From NCBI RefSeq assembly GCF_014217215.1, contig NZ_CP056080.1, positions 992,001 to 1,056,000 on the forward strand: 64,000 nt of DNA. The letters run 5' to 3'. This DNA is from Rothia nasimurium (GTDB lineage Bacteria > Actinomycetota > Actinomycetes > Actinomycetales > Micrococcaceae). The position numbers and the translations under genes are program-made. Below, one piece after another: positions 42,826 through 52,104 of this stretch. Each line of letters starts with the position of its first letter. Position 1 is the first letter of the stretch. Below the pieces are notes generated by a model that did not search any database, was not told the origin of the DNA, and worked only from the letters and a program-made list of their open reading frames with translations.

Positions 42826-44400
42826 GTGTTCAATTCACTCTCAGACCGGTTGACAGCAACCTTCAAAAACCTACGCGGTAAAGGCAAGCTCACCGAAGCG
42901 GACATCGACGCCACAGTACGCGAAATCCGCCGCGCCCTGCTGGATGCCGACGTCGCCGTCCCCGTAGTGCGTGAGTTCACCGCCCACGTCAAAGAACGCG
43001 CCCTGGGCGCGGAGGTTTCCGAAGCGCTCAACCCCAGCCAGCAGATCGTCAAGATCGTTAACGAAGAGCTGGTTAATATCCTGGGCGGTCAGACCCGCCG
43101 TATTAATATGGCCAAGACCGGCCCGACCATCATCATGCTGGCTGGTTTGCAGGGTGCCGGTAAGACCACCCTGGCCGGTAAGCTCTCCCACTGGCTCAAG
43201 AAGCAGGGGCACACCCCCATGCTGGTCGCCTCTGACCTCCAGCGCCCCAACGCCGTCAACCAGCTTAAGGTGGTTGGTGAGCGCGCTGGCGTTCCCGTCT
43301 ACGCCCCGCACCCCGGCGTCACCAGCGAATTCGACGTTCCCACCGGTGACCCCGTCCAGGTCGCCCGCGATGGTGTAGCTGAGGCCCGCGCCAAGCTGCA
43401 CGATGTGGTCATTGTCGATACCGCAGGCCGCCTGGGCGTCGACGCCGAGCTCATGCAGCAGGCCCGCGACATCCGTGACGCTATTGAACCTAACGAAGTT
43501 CTCTTCGTCATCGACGCCATGATCGGTCAGGACGCCGTTAACACCGCTAATGCCTTCAACGAGGGCGTCGACTTCACCGGCGTTGTGCTCTCTAAGCTGG
43601 ACGGTGACGCCCGCGGCGGTGCCGCCCTGTCAGTTGCTTCGGTAACCGGCAAGCCCATCATGTTCGCCTCAACCGGTGAAAACGTCACCGACTTTGAGCA
43701 GTTCCACCCCGACCGCATGGCCAGCCGTATTCTCGACATGGGCGATGTGCTCACCCTGATTGAGCAGGCCGAGCAGACCTGGGATAAGGCCGAAGCTGAC
43801 CGCATGGCCAAGAAGTTCGTTGACCAGGAAGACTTCACCTTCGAAGACTTCCTGGCCCAGATGCAGCAGATTCGCAAGATGGGCTCCATGAAGAAGCTGC
43901 TCATGATGATGCCGGGTGCAGCCCAGATTCGTCAGCAGCTGGAGAACTTTGACGAGAAGGAAATCGACCGCGTCGAGGCAATCGTGCGCTCCATGACCCC
44001 GCACGAGCGCGTGGCTCCCAAGATTATTAACGGATCCCGCCGTGCCCGTATCGCTAAGGGTGCCGGTGTGACCGTTTCTGAGGTCAACATGCTCATGGAG
44101 CGTTTTGCCCAGGCGCAGAAGATGATGAAGAAGCTGGCTAGCGGCAATATGGCTGGTATGCCCGGTGGCATGCAGATGCCCGGTATGGCTGCTGCCGGTG
44201 GTGCTGCCCGTAAGAATAAGGGCAAGGGTAAGGGCAAGCAGAAGGCTCGTTCTGGCAACCCGGCAAAGCGCGCCCAGCAGGAGCAGGCAGCTGCAGCTAA
44301 GCAGCAGGCCGCTCTGGGGTCGGCCTTTGGTCAGCAGACCCAGGATGTGAAGCCTGAGGATTTGAACCTGCCTAAGGGCTTCGAGAAGTTCCTCAAGTAA
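42826..44400 (+). CDS. ffh: Signal recognition particle protein Ffh (SRP54)
   Basis: The SRP GTPase (524 residues) that binds signal sequences on the ribosome with SRP RNA. The N domain starts FNSLSDRLTATFKNLRGKGKL. The G domain has G1 GLQGAGKTT (about residue 105), G3 DTAGR, and G4 SKLDGDARGG. The Met-rich M domain (about 300-450) contains KKLLMMMPG and GSRRARIAKGAG for RNA binding. A Gly/Met then Lys/Gln-rich tail ends the protein. GTG 42826 gives the family N terminus. It functions with FtsY, encoded upstream. Confidence 0.96.
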   Translation: MFNSLSDRLTATFKNLRGKGKLTEADIDATVREIRRALLDADVAVPVVREFTAHVKERALGAEVSEALNPSQQIVKIVNEELVNILGGQTRRINMAKTGPTIIMLAGLQGAGKTTLAGKLSHWLKKQGHTPMLVASDLQRPNAVNQLKVVGERAGVPVYAPHPGVTSEFDVPTGDPVQVARDGVAEARAKLHDVVIVDTAGRLGVDAELMQQARDIRDAIEPNEVLFVIDAMIGQDAVNTANAFNEGVDFTGVVLSKLDGDARGGAALSVASVTGKPIMFASTGENVTDFEQFHPDRMASRILDMGDVLTLIEQAEQTWDKAEADRMAKKFVDQEDFTFEDFLAQMQQIRKMGSMKKLLMMMPGAAQIRQQLENFDEKEIDRVEAIVRSMTPHERVAPKIINGSRRARIAKGAGVTVSEVNMLMERFAQAQKMMKKLASGNMAGMPGGMQMPGMAAAGGAARKNKGKGKGKQKARSGNPAKRAQQEQAAAAKQQAALGSAFGQQTQDVKPEDLNLPKGFEKFLK

Positions 44401-44411
44401 AACCTGCTCAT

Positions 44412-44455
44412 AGGGCGGGGGTAAGCAGTTGGCCTACCCCCGCCCTGTGGTTTTT
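44412..44455 (+). terminator. Intrinsic terminator after ffh
   Basis: AGGGCGGGGGTA (44412-44423) pairs with TACCCCCGCCCT (44435-44446), followed by GTGGTTTTT. Confidence 0.9.
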
Positions 44456-44576
44456 AAGGACGCTTGGGGCAGGGGACAGTTCTGCTGAGAGAGTGCAAGG
44501 GCCCCTCTGCCTTTTACCCGTTTGTCTGGCGCGGTACATTGGGTGTAGTAACCGCCCGTTGAGAAGGAGCAGCACC

Positions 44577-45071
44577 GTGGTTGATTCTTACCTGCCTGAA
44601 GAAGAACTGAAAGCCTTTATTGAAAGTCTGCCCACCCGTCGTCTGGCGGCCGGTGCTGTGATTCGTAATGAAGCGGGGCAGATGCTGCTGGTCAAGCCTA
44701 ACTATAAGGACGGCTGGACTATCCCGGGCGGTACCGTTGAGGCGGGCGAAGCTCCGCAGCCAGCCTGTTTCCGTGAGGTGGCTGAGGAAGTTGGCCTTAC
44801 CCTTGAGCCGGGCCGTCTTCTGGTGATTTTCCACGGCCTGCAGATGGGCATTTGGGGCGATTCAACCAGCTATATTTATGACGCCGGTGTACTTCCTGAC
44901 GATGCGGTGATTACCCTGCAGGAAGAAGAGCTGACCGCTTATGAATGGGTAGCGCCCGAAGATTTGGGTAACTACTTTGATCAGGGGCAGGCCTACCGTT
45001 TGCAGCAGGCTTTCCGTGCTTTGCAAACCGGGGCTGTGTACGAGTTCTCTAGCGATTCACCTGCACGCTAG
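44577..45071 (+). CDS. Nudix hydrolase
   Basis: A 164-residue Nudix protein. The Nudix box at about residues 54-76 is complete: it starts GGTVEAGEAP and ends REVAEEVGL, matching Gx5Ex7REUxEExGU. The substrate, some nucleoside diphosphate linked to another group, cannot be predicted from sequence. GTG 44577 has AGAAGGAG at 44562-44569; the open frame to 44493 lacks a ribosome site and is rejected. It appears to be a single-gene unit or to read into the next gene 72 bp on. Confidence 0.88.
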   Translation: MVDSYLPEEELKAFIESLPTRRLAAGAVIRNEAGQMLLVKPNYKDGWTIPGGTVEAGEAPQPACFREVAEEVGLTLEPGRLLVIFHGLQMGIWGDSTSYIYDAGVLPDDAVITLQEEELTAYEWVAPEDLGNYFDQGQAYRLQQAFRALQTGAVYEFSSDSPAR

Positions 45072-45143
45072 TTATCCCTGCCTTGTGTGGCCCGGGGCAG
45101 AGCTCTGCCCGTTTGATGAAGCGTTGAGAAGGATTGTAAGCAT

Positions 45144-47075
45144 ATGACTGAATCACACCGTGACCCCGCCCAGCAGGGTGCCTCCCGCGGGGAGGTTGTG
45201 GGTTCTGATGTGCTGTGGGTGCGTCTGCGCATTGATCGTGCCCAGCCCTGGGGGAGCTGGCGGGAGCTAGTGCCCGCCCTGTACAGCGGCGCGTCTGATA
45301 CTCAGCAGGGGGCGGACGCCGGTGAGCAGCTTGCCCTGCCTGCTGACGTTGAGCAGCAGGTTCGGGATCAGCTAGAGAGCATTATCGGCATGATTCGGGA
45401 TCAGGCGCAGGGAGCTGACCAGAGCTACGAGTACACCGATGAAGACATCAAGAGTGTCGAGGAGCTCGCTGCCGACCCCGATAAGTTCGATGACCTGATT
45501 CAGCAGATTATGCAGGCAGAGCAGGGGAGCGAAGAGCTCCTGGCAGAGCCTGACCAGGTGCCTACTGAGGTCACCGCAGAGGAACTTCAGGCGCTGACCG
45601 ACGACCCCACCCCAGAGGCTCTGGCCGCGATGGAAGAGCTGAACTGGGAGATCACCCCTCAGCTAACGGGCTATTTAGAGTCGGTGGCGACGGTGACGGC
45701 CCTTGAGACGGACGGACGCCGCGCCCAGCTCTTCGTGCTGTGCGAGCGGGTGCCGGGGCAGGCGTCCTTGCGCACCGTGGAGACCGACAGCACCGGGGTG
45801 CTGCTGCCCGGTGAGCCCCTGAACGAGTTCTTGAATCAGCTGGACGCCCTCTTCCCGGGTGCCGCTGACCTTCTGCCCCAAAAGCCGGGGGAGGACTACC
45901 ACCTGGCGTCCTTCTCCCAGGGCACCGATTCCCTGAGCCTTGACCCGCACGGGGTGAGTGCTGCGCTGGTGGAACTGTCGATGGCTGATCTTGCTACCTA
46001 CATGCAGCCTGAGCTCATGGCCGGTGAGGTTGAGGCGGCACCTGCCGATAAGGGCTGGTCACTGCTCACCGCCGACCCCCGCACCCTGGCCAACCTGCTT
46101 GAAGCCATGAACGTACCCTCGATTGTGGCTGAGCAGACCCTCTTCGGTCAGAATCTGACCTTCGTGCTCCCGGCCGATTCTACCGGCCCCGAAACCGGTA
46201 GCGTCACCGACTGGGTTAATCAGGTTATGGGCACTCCCGATGCAGGTCTGGTGGGCACCGTGCTGACTTTCAGCTGGTCTCCCCTCACAAAAATCGGCTC
46301 TGCCCTTGAACGGGCCTCCAGCGAAGTGGGCAACCTGGCCTGGAGTCTGCCGGGCCTACTCCCGGCACCGTTCAGGGAGCTAGCCGCCCGTGACCAGCTC
46401 GAACAGCTCATCTGGCTCTACGGGCTCGATGAACAAACCGCTAACCGCCTGACCAACTACGTGCTGGACTGCGAAAGTTCCGACGGGCTGGAATCCACCA
46501 TCCATGCCCTCGAACTTCCCGAAGAGCTGCTCAAGGTGCTCACCGGGACTGTGCACCTTGATGAGTTCGTGGGCTACCGAAAATTCGCCCCCGATATGAA
46601 CGGGCTGGAGCGCTTCAAGGAGAGCGTCACCGCCTACCCCAACGGCACCGATACACTCAGCACCGTGAGCCGGGAAATTAGGGAACGCCCTTGGCTTCTC
46701 ACAGCGGACGCCACCGCCCAGCTCGGTGCCTCTGGCGCCCTGGCCCTGTGGGCAGCCCGGCGCGTAGCGCAGGGGCGTTCACCCCGCGCTGCCCTCATCG
46801 CAGCAGCCACCCTCGGGGCTACGGGCGCAGCCGAACTGGTCATCGCAAGGGTCTACCACCGCCTGCAGGTAGCCGAGAAACTGCCCACGGTCGAACACCA
46901 TCGGGTGCGGCCCCTCTCACTGACCGAAGAGCTCCGGGCCCAGGCCCAGCAGCAGGCAGAAGAAACCTCCGAGCCGCAACCCCCCAAAGTCGTCCGCAAC
47001 GCCCAGAAGCTCGGCCGCCAGGCAGGGCAGCTTGCCCGGAAGCAGCTGGGGCGGTTCTTCGGCGCTCGCGACTAG
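45144..47075 (+). CDS. Large protein of unknown function with C-terminal hydrophobic segments
   Basis: Not recognised. The 643-residue product begins with a stretch (SDVLWVRLRIDRAQPWGSWRELVPAL) that looks like a beta-strand/amphipathic helix pair, then an acidic Gln/Glu/Asp-rich segment (about residues 50-170). A long mixed alpha/beta middle contains many short Asp-Pro and Leu-rich segments. Near residues 530-570 lie two Ala-rich hydrophobic stretches (ATAQLGASGALALWAARRVA and RAALIAAATLGATGAAEL) that could be membrane helices. A highly basic tail ends the protein (RKQLGRFFGARD). No signal peptide is evident. ATG 45144 follows GAGAAGGA. It lies directly upstream of the sensor kinase gene (63 bp) and might belong functionally to that module, but this is only positional. 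Confidence 0.7.
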   Translation: MTESHRDPAQQGASRGEVVGSDVLWVRLRIDRAQPWGSWRELVPALYSGASDTQQGADAGEQLALPADVEQQVRDQLESIIGMIRDQAQGADQSYEYTDEDIKSVEELAADPDKFDDLIQQIMQAEQGSEELLAEPDQVPTEVTAEELQALTDDPTPEALAAMEELNWEITPQLTGYLESVATVTALETDGRRAQLFVLCERVPGQASLRTVETDSTGVLLPGEPLNEFLNQLDALFPGAADLLPQKPGEDYHLASFSQGTDSLSLDPHGVSAALVELSMADLATYMQPELMAGEVEAAPADKGWSLLTADPRTLANLLEAMNVPSIVAEQTLFGQNLTFVLPADSTGPETGSVTDWVNQVMGTPDAGLVGTVLTFSWSPLTKIGSALERASSEVGNLAWSLPGLLPAPFRELAARDQLEQLIWLYGLDEQTANRLTNYVLDCESSDGLESTIHALELPEELLKVLTGTVHLDEFVGYRKFAPDMNGLERFKESVTAYPNGTDTLSTVSREIRERPWLLTADATAQLGASGALALWAARRVAQGRSPRAALIAAATLGATGAAELVIARVYHRLQVAEKLPTVEHHRVRPLSLTEELRAQAQQQAEETSEPQPPKVVRNAQKLGRQAGQLARKQLGRFFGARD

Positions 47076-47126
47076 GAACCCGGCTCCTTCCGCCTCGCGG
47101 GGGAGCCGCCAGCGCCCCGCTCTTGA

Positions 47127-47132
47127 TACAGT
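47127..47132 (+). promoter_or_regulatory. -10 box (TACAGT) for a probable leaderless kinase mRNA
   Basis: TACAGT at 47127-47132, then GGGCAG, then the GTG start at 47139. Transcription starting at the G of the GTG fits standard -10 spacing. The same arrangement precedes the DUF3515 gene. Confidence 0.45.
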
Positions 47133-47138
47133 GGGCAG

Positions 47139-48530
47139 GTGAACACAGCCACCCGTTTTTCCTTCTCACAGATAGACCCCGACTGGGAGCGCCCCACCCC
47201 GCCGGCGGCGTCCTTGCGCCGGGACGTGCTGGTCTGGCTCGTGGTGCTCGCCGCAACCCTGCTACTGAACACCGCCTACCACTCCGCAGGTTTTCTGGGG
47301 GACGATACCCAGCAGATTCACTACTCCTACTGGGCCGCTGCGGCGATGACGCTGCCGCTTATTTTCCGCCGCGTCTACCCGCTGAGCATGATGCTCCTGG
47401 CCACCGCGCTCTTCTTTGCTCTGAGCTATGTGTCTGAAATAGCGCCCGCTACCCTGAGCTACCAGCTCTGCTACTTTGCGGTGCTCTATGCCGGTATCGC
47501 CTGGGGCAAGAACCGCACGATGACCTGGATTGTCTACGCCCTGGTCTGCACCGCCGCCCTCATCTGGATTGTGCTTACCTGGGTCGTGATCGACTCGGCC
47601 TACAGGATGGCGGGCGTTGAAGAGTACTCCGGCGGGCCTTTTAGTCAGGCGACCGCCGGCTATGTGATGGCTTTCGTCACGAATCTTTTCTACTACGGGT
47701 GCGCAGCCCTGATGGGGCGCACGGCCTGGAACCAGGCCTACCAACGGACTGTCCTTGCGGCCCAGGCCCAGCAGCTAGAGCGGCAGGCTGAGCAGATGGC
47801 CCAGGACGCCGTGACCCGCGACCGCCTGCGCATCGCCAGGGAACTCCACGACTCGGTGGGCCACCATGTCTCGTCCATGGGGATTCAGGCGGCAGCAGCC
47901 CGCCGGGCCCTGAGCAAGAAACCTGAACTGGCAGTAGAGCCCCTGGCCAACATAGAAAAGCTGGCCCGCTCGTCGGTCTCTGAAATGAAGAACCTGATTC
48001 GAGTCATGCGTGCCGCCGGGGAGGCTGAGCACGGCGGCGGTTCGGCGAAAGAACCCCAGGTCGCTGAAATTTTTGACCTGGTAGAGCACATGAGCTCGGT
48101 CGGTGTCCAGACCCGGCTGCAGGTAGGGGAGCAGGACCTTGCCCGGCTGACCCACCTTCACCAGGGAACCCAGCTGTCCATCTACCGCATGGCTCAAGAA
48201 GCCCTGACCAACGTGCGCAAACATTCAGCTGCCCAGAATGCGGTGCTGGCCCTGCGTACCGGCGGCAGCCCCGGTGCCCGCTGGGCTGAATTAGAGGTCA
48301 CCGATGACGGGCCCGCCACCGGCCCGGAGCGAGGTGAAGGTCAAGAATACATACCCGATCCCAGCCGCCACGGCTACGGTCTGCAGGGTATCCGGGAACG
48401 GGCTGCCGCCCTGGGAGGTACCTGCTGGACCGGACGCCGCCGCGGCGCCCCCGGCTGGAAGGTACAGGTACGCTTCCCCATAGACATTGACGAAACCCAC
48501 GACGCCCACGCCTCTAGGAGCACCTCATGA
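47139..48530 (+). CDS. Sensor histidine kinase (NarL/LiaS-type, HisKA_3)
   Basis: A 463-residue membrane sensor kinase. About five to six membrane helices in residues 25-205 form the sensor, with little outside domain. A short coiled coil leads to the HisKA_3 dimerisation helix RIARELHDSVGHHVSSM with the phospho-His at about 236-240. The HATPase domain has the N box (AQEALTNVRKHSAA) and G boxes (DDGPATGP, GYGLQGIRERAAALGG). GTG 47139 has no ribosome site, but TACAGT ends exactly 6 bp before it, the same spacing as for DUF3515, so a leaderless mRNA is likely. The response regulator gene overlaps its stop (ATGA). Confidence 0.9.
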   Translation: MNTATRFSFSQIDPDWERPTPPAASLRRDVLVWLVVLAATLLLNTAYHSAGFLGDDTQQIHYSYWAAAAMTLPLIFRRVYPLSMMLLATALFFALSYVSEIAPATLSYQLCYFAVLYAGIAWGKNRTMTWIVYALVCTAALIWIVLTWVVIDSAYRMAGVEEYSGGPFSQATAGYVMAFVTNLFYYGCAALMGRTAWNQAYQRTVLAAQAQQLERQAEQMAQDAVTRDRLRIARELHDSVGHHVSSMGIQAAAARRALSKKPELAVEPLANIEKLARSSVSEMKNLIRVMRAAGEAEHGGGSAKEPQVAEIFDLVEHMSSVGVQTRLQVGEQDLARLTHLHQGTQLSIYRMAQEALTNVRKHSAAQNAVLALRTGGSPGARWAELEVTDDGPATGPERGEGQEYIPDPSRHGYGLQGIRERAAALGGTCWTGRRRGAPGWKVQVRFPIDIDETHDAHASRSTS

Positions 48531-49246
48531 CCCTCAAAGTACTGTTAGCTGACGACCAAGACATGGTACGTTCCGGTTTCGCCCTCATTCTCTCGATGGA
48601 GGACGACATCGAGGTGGTCGGCCAGGCCCGCAACGGAGCCGAAGCCCTTGACCTTGCCGAAGCCACCCGCCCCGATGTGGTGCTCATGGACGTTCAAATG
48701 CCCGTGATGGACGGAATCACCGCCACAGCCGCCCTCACCGAGAAGCTGCCGGGCACGTCCGTCCTAATCCTCACCACCTTCGACCGCGAGGACTACCTCT
48801 TCTCATCCCTGCAAGCCGGGGCCAGCGGCTTCCTGCTCAAAACCTCAGACGCCGACGAGCTGGTTGAAGCCATCCGTAAGGTTGCCGGCGGTCTGGCCCT
48901 GCTGTCGCCCGAGATGACCCTGCCGCTCATTGCCCGTTTTGTGGAGCAGACCAAGGGGCAGGACGCCACCGCGCAGGCAGGCAGCTTAGGGGCAAGCAAG
49001 AGCGGGGGAGTACGCTCCGCCCAGGAGCTGAGCCCCGAGGACGCCTTCGCCTTGGGCGCACTCACCCCCAGAGAGAAAGAAACCCTAGAGCTACTCGCCC
49101 AGGGCCTCACCAACGCAGAAATCGCAGAAAAACTCTTCCTCGGTGCGGCAACCGTCAAGACGCACGTTTCTAACATCCTGGCTAAGACCCACAGCCGCGA
49201 CCGCGTCGGCGCCGTTATCTTCGCCCACCGGGTAGGGCTAGCCTAG
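48527..49246 (+). CDS. Response regulator, LuxR/NarL type
   Basis: A 239-residue DNA-binding response regulator. The receiver domain has the acidic pair (LADDQD), phospho-acceptor Asp at about 55 (VVLMDVQMPVMDG), Thr in LTTF and Lys in LLKTSDADEL. An unusually long, low-complexity linker (about residues 142-178) joins it to the LuxR-type helix-turn-helix (LTPREKETLELLAQGLTNAEIA). It overlaps the kinase gene by 4 bp. A terminator separates it from the ABC transporter genes, which are its obvious candidate targets. Confidence 0.92.
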   Translation: MTLKVLLADDQDMVRSGFALILSMEDDIEVVGQARNGAEALDLAEATRPDVVLMDVQMPVMDGITATAALTEKLPGTSVLILTTFDREDYLFSSLQAGASGFLLKTSDADELVEAIRKVAGGLALLSPEMTLPLIARFVEQTKGQDATAQAGSLGASKSGGVRSAQELSPEDAFALGALTPREKETLELLAQGLTNAEIAEKLFLGAATVKTHVSNILAKTHSRDRVGAVIFAHRVGLA

Positions 49247-49276
49247 ATCCTCAACCCAGCTTCTCAGCGTCCGGCC

Positions 49277-49317
49277 ACAATCTCCCCCGCCCGGCTCCAC
49301 CCGGCGGGGGAGTTGTT
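49277..49317 (+). terminator. Intrinsic terminator after the response regulator
   Basis: A GC stem of 12 bp (CTCCCCCGCC region with CCGGCGGGGGAG at 49301-49312), extended by ACAA/TTGT, with modest T content downstream. Confidence 0.78.
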
Positions 49318-49370
49318 ATGCTTACAGCCTTCCTAGACTTGAGGTAGAAGCTATCCAAAGGAAGTGTCCC

Positions 49371-50288
49371 ATGACTGACCGAACCATAGAAGTGAGTGAC
49401 CTTACCAAGGTCTACGGCAGCGGATCCGGTGCCACCACCGCTGTAGAAAAGGTGAGTTTTACCGTTGAACCCGGCTCCATGACCGGCTTTCTTGGCGCTA
49501 ACGGCGCGGGTAAAACCACCACCATGCGCATGATCATGGGCCTGCTTGAACCCACCGAAGGGCAGGTACTCTACGGCGGCCGTCCCATTACCGCCGCAGA
49601 CCGCGCGGGTTTTGGCTACATGCCCGAAGAACGCGGCCTCTACCCCAAGCAGGCTATCCTGGCCCAGCTCGTCTACCTGGGTCAGCTGCGCGGTATGAGC
49701 GCCAGCACCGCCCGCAGCATCGCCACCGATCACCTCACCGAACTGGGATTGGGGGAGCGCCTGAACGACAAGCTCGAATCTCTCTCCCTCGGCAACCAGC
49801 AGCGGGTGCAGATTGTAGCCTCTATCCTGCACCAGCCCACCGCCCTGATCCTCGACGAACCCTTCTCTGGCCTTGACCCTAAAGCCGTAGACACCATGGT
49901 CTCCATGATGCGCGAGCTTATGCGTGGTGGGGTCCCCATCCTTTTCTCGTCCCACCAGCTCGATCTGGTTGACCGTCTCTGCGACCGCGTCGTTATTCTG
50001 CACGGCGGAACCGTCCGTGCCAGCGGTAGCGCCACCGAACTGCGCGAATCAGGCGCCCCCCGCTACCTCTACCGGGGTGGGGCGGACGCCGCCTGGCTCC
50101 GCGATCTGGCCGGGATCAACGTCCTCGACGTCTCCGGCACCGACGCCGTCCTCGAACTGGCCCCCGGCGCTGACCTGGCCAGCGTCCGCCACCAGATCCT
50201 CAGTGTTGGCCTAGAGCACGACATACACGAGTTCTCCCGCCAGCTCCCCACCCTCGGCGACATCTACCGAAAGGTCACCGGCCAATGA
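49371..50288 (+). CDS. ABC transporter ATP-binding protein (NatA/drug-export type)
   Basis: A 305-residue ABC ATPase. Walker A is GANGAGKTTT, the Q-loop region is EERGLYPKQ, the signature is LSLGNQQRVQ (SLGNQ in place of the common SGGQ), and Walker B is ALILDEPFSGLDP. A C-terminal extension of about 80 residues is typical of DrrA/NatA-like export ATPases. AAAGGAAG precedes ATG 49371. The permease gene overlaps it by 4 bp (ATGA). It follows a two-component system that probably senses the exported or membrane-active compound. Confidence 0.92.
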   Translation: MTDRTIEVSDLTKVYGSGSGATTAVEKVSFTVEPGSMTGFLGANGAGKTTTMRMIMGLLEPTEGQVLYGGRPITAADRAGFGYMPEERGLYPKQAILAQLVYLGQLRGMSASTARSIATDHLTELGLGERLNDKLESLSLGNQQRVQIVASILHQPTALILDEPFSGLDPKAVDTMVSMMRELMRGGVPILFSSHQLDLVDRLCDRVVILHGGTVRASGSATELRESGAPRYLYRGGADAAWLRDLAGINVLDVSGTDAVLELAPGADLASVRHQILSVGLEHDIHEFSRQLPTLGDIYRKVTGQ

Positions 50289-51466
50289 ACACCGCACCCA
50301 CCCGCCCCAGCACCGCCCCCAAAAACGCCTGGCAAATCGTCGCAACCCGCGAAATCATGGTCAAGCTGCGCGACAAATCCTTCATCGGCGGAACCATCTT
50401 CTCCCTCGTCATCATCCTGGCCGCAATCCTCATCCCTTACTTTATGAGCTCGGGGTCAACCGACTACACCGTAGCCACCAGCGACGACCGAGCCACCTCC
50501 CTGGTCGCTGCTGCTGAAGCCAGCAGCGACGAGAACACTAATTACACCGCCACCCAGGTCGACAGCGCGGACGCCGCCCGTACCCTCGTTGCCGACGGGG
50601 ACGCGGACGCCTACCTCGCCCCCACCGACCAGGGCTGGGAACTCGTCTTTGACTCTTCCCCTGACAACAGCCTGGTCACTGAACTGAGCGCCGTCATCAC
50701 CTCCACCGTTACAGCCGAAAACGCAGCTGCCGCAGGCGTTGACCTCGAAGCCCTGGCCGCGGGTACCCAGGTGAGCACCAGCGTCCTCTCCGGCAACCAA
50801 AACGCCGGCCTTGCCTTCCTCATCGCCATGGTCTTCGCCATGATTTTCTACATGACTACCGTGTTCTTCGGCGTAGCCATCGCCAACTCCGTGGTCGAAG
50901 AAAAACAAAACCGCATCGTCGAAATCATCGCCACCGCCATACCGCTCGGCCAGCTCCTTGCCGGAAAAATCGTGGGCAACATCGTGCTCGCCATCCTGCA
51001 AGTAGCCATCTACGCAGTCGCCGGCCTCATCGGCATGCAAGTCACCGGAAGCGCCTCAGAATTCGGCTGGATCCTACCCTCGGCCGGCTGGTTCGCTCTC
51101 TTCTACATCGTCGGTTTTGCAGCCATCGCCACCATCTGGGCCGCCGTCGGTGCCATGGCAGCCCGCATCGAAGACATCGCCAACCTCTCCAACCCCATCA
51201 CCATGGTGCTCATCGCCGCCCTCTTCGCCGGTATCTACGTCTCAGGAACCTGGCTCAAGATTGTCTCCTTTGTGCCTGTCCTATCCTCCATTGCTATGCC
51301 CCGCCGCCTGCTCACCGAAGACGTAGCCCTCTGGGAACCCCTAATCGCCCTCGCCCTCACCCTGGCAGTAGCCGCCCTCCTCACCCGGCTCGGTGCCCGC
51401 ATCTACCGCGCCAACATCATGCGCGGCGGAACCTCGGTGAGCTGGAAGCAGGCGCTGAAGAAATAA
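50285..51466 (+). CDS. ABC-2 type permease (NatB-like)
   Basis: A 393-residue ABC-2 membrane subunit. The first membrane helix (about residues 35-56) is followed by a ~130-residue outside domain rich in Asp/Ala/Thr, then five or six helices in residues 175-375 (for example AGLAFLIAMVFAMIFYMTTVFF). The cytoplasmic VVEEKQNRIVEIIATAIPLGQLLAGKI coupling motif is the hallmark of NatB/YhaP exporters. It pairs with the ATPase upstream. Substrate unknown; relatives export sodium, antibiotics or peptides. Confidence 0.9.
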   Translation: MNTAPTRPSTAPKNAWQIVATREIMVKLRDKSFIGGTIFSLVIILAAILIPYFMSSGSTDYTVATSDDRATSLVAAAEASSDENTNYTATQVDSADAARTLVADGDADAYLAPTDQGWELVFDSSPDNSLVTELSAVITSTVTAENAAAAGVDLEALAAGTQVSTSVLSGNQNAGLAFLIAMVFAMIFYMTTVFFGVAIANSVVEEKQNRIVEIIATAIPLGQLLAGKIVGNIVLAILQVAIYAVAGLIGMQVTGSASEFGWILPSAGWFALFYIVGFAAIATIWAAVGAMAARIEDIANLSNPITMVLIAALFAGIYVSGTWLKIVSFVPVLSSIAMPRRLLTEDVALWEPLIALALTLAVAALLTRLGARIYRANIMRGGTSVSWKQALKK

Positions 51467-51673
51467 ACACGGTCAGCTTGCTCACAACACGCTCACTCCA
51501 TAGAGCGTAACCCTAGATTAAGCAGGGCGGAGCTGGCATACTTGACGGGTACTCGATTTTTCCCGGCCCCTCTCATCCGGGAGAAATTGTGTCCGCAGAG
51601 GTCTTGACGAAGCCCGCCCCACGAGCTGACCCCTGACCTCGAACAGTTATAGAAAACAGGAGAAACCACTACA

Positions 51674-52102
51674 GTGGCTGTTAAAATTCGTCTGAAGCGT
51701 TTCGGTAAAATCCGCGATCCCCGCTACCGTGTTGTAGTAGCTGACTCACGCACCAAGCGTGACGGTAAGGCTATCGAGGAAATCGGCATTTACCACCCGA
51801 CCGAGAACCCCTCACGCATCGAGATCAACTCAGAGCGTGCCCAGTACTGGCTGTCAGTTGGCGCCCAGCCCACCGAGCAGGTAGCTGCTCTGCTGAAGCT
51901 GACCGGCGACCTGGCTGCTGCCAAGGGCGAAAAGGCTGAGTCAACCGTAAAGCCCGTTGACGCCAAGCCCGAGTTCGTTGTTCCCGAAAAGGGTTCCGTC
52001 ATCCTTCCCGAGGCAATCACCCCCAAGGGCGAGGACAAGGCTGAAGAAGCTCCCGCAGAAGAGGCTGCTGAAGAAGCAGCTTCTGAGGAAGCAGCTGAGT
52101 AA
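51674..52102 (+). CDS. rpsP: 30S ribosomal protein S16
   Basis: Ribosomal protein S16 (142 residues). The first ~80 residues ([20 protein letters not shown]) are standard. A long C-terminal extension, ending in an acidic Ala/Glu repeat ([14 protein letters not shown]), is typical of actinobacterial S16. GTG 51674 follows AGGAG at 51658. The KH gene begins 2 bp after the stop. The 207 bp between the ABC permease and rpsP carry no gene. Confidence 0.95.
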   Translation: MAVKIRLKRFGKIRDPRYRVVVADSRTKRDGKAIEEIGIYHPTENPSRIEINSERAQYWLSVGAQPTEQVAALLKLTGDLAAAKGEKAESTVKPVDAKPEFVVPEKGSVILPEAITPKGEDKAEEAPAEEAAEEAASEEAAE

Positions 52103-52104
52103 TC

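Noticed and set aside
44493-44576. N-terminal extension of the Nudix protein
   Set aside because: The added residues are not family-like, and a strong ribosome site points to GTG 44577.
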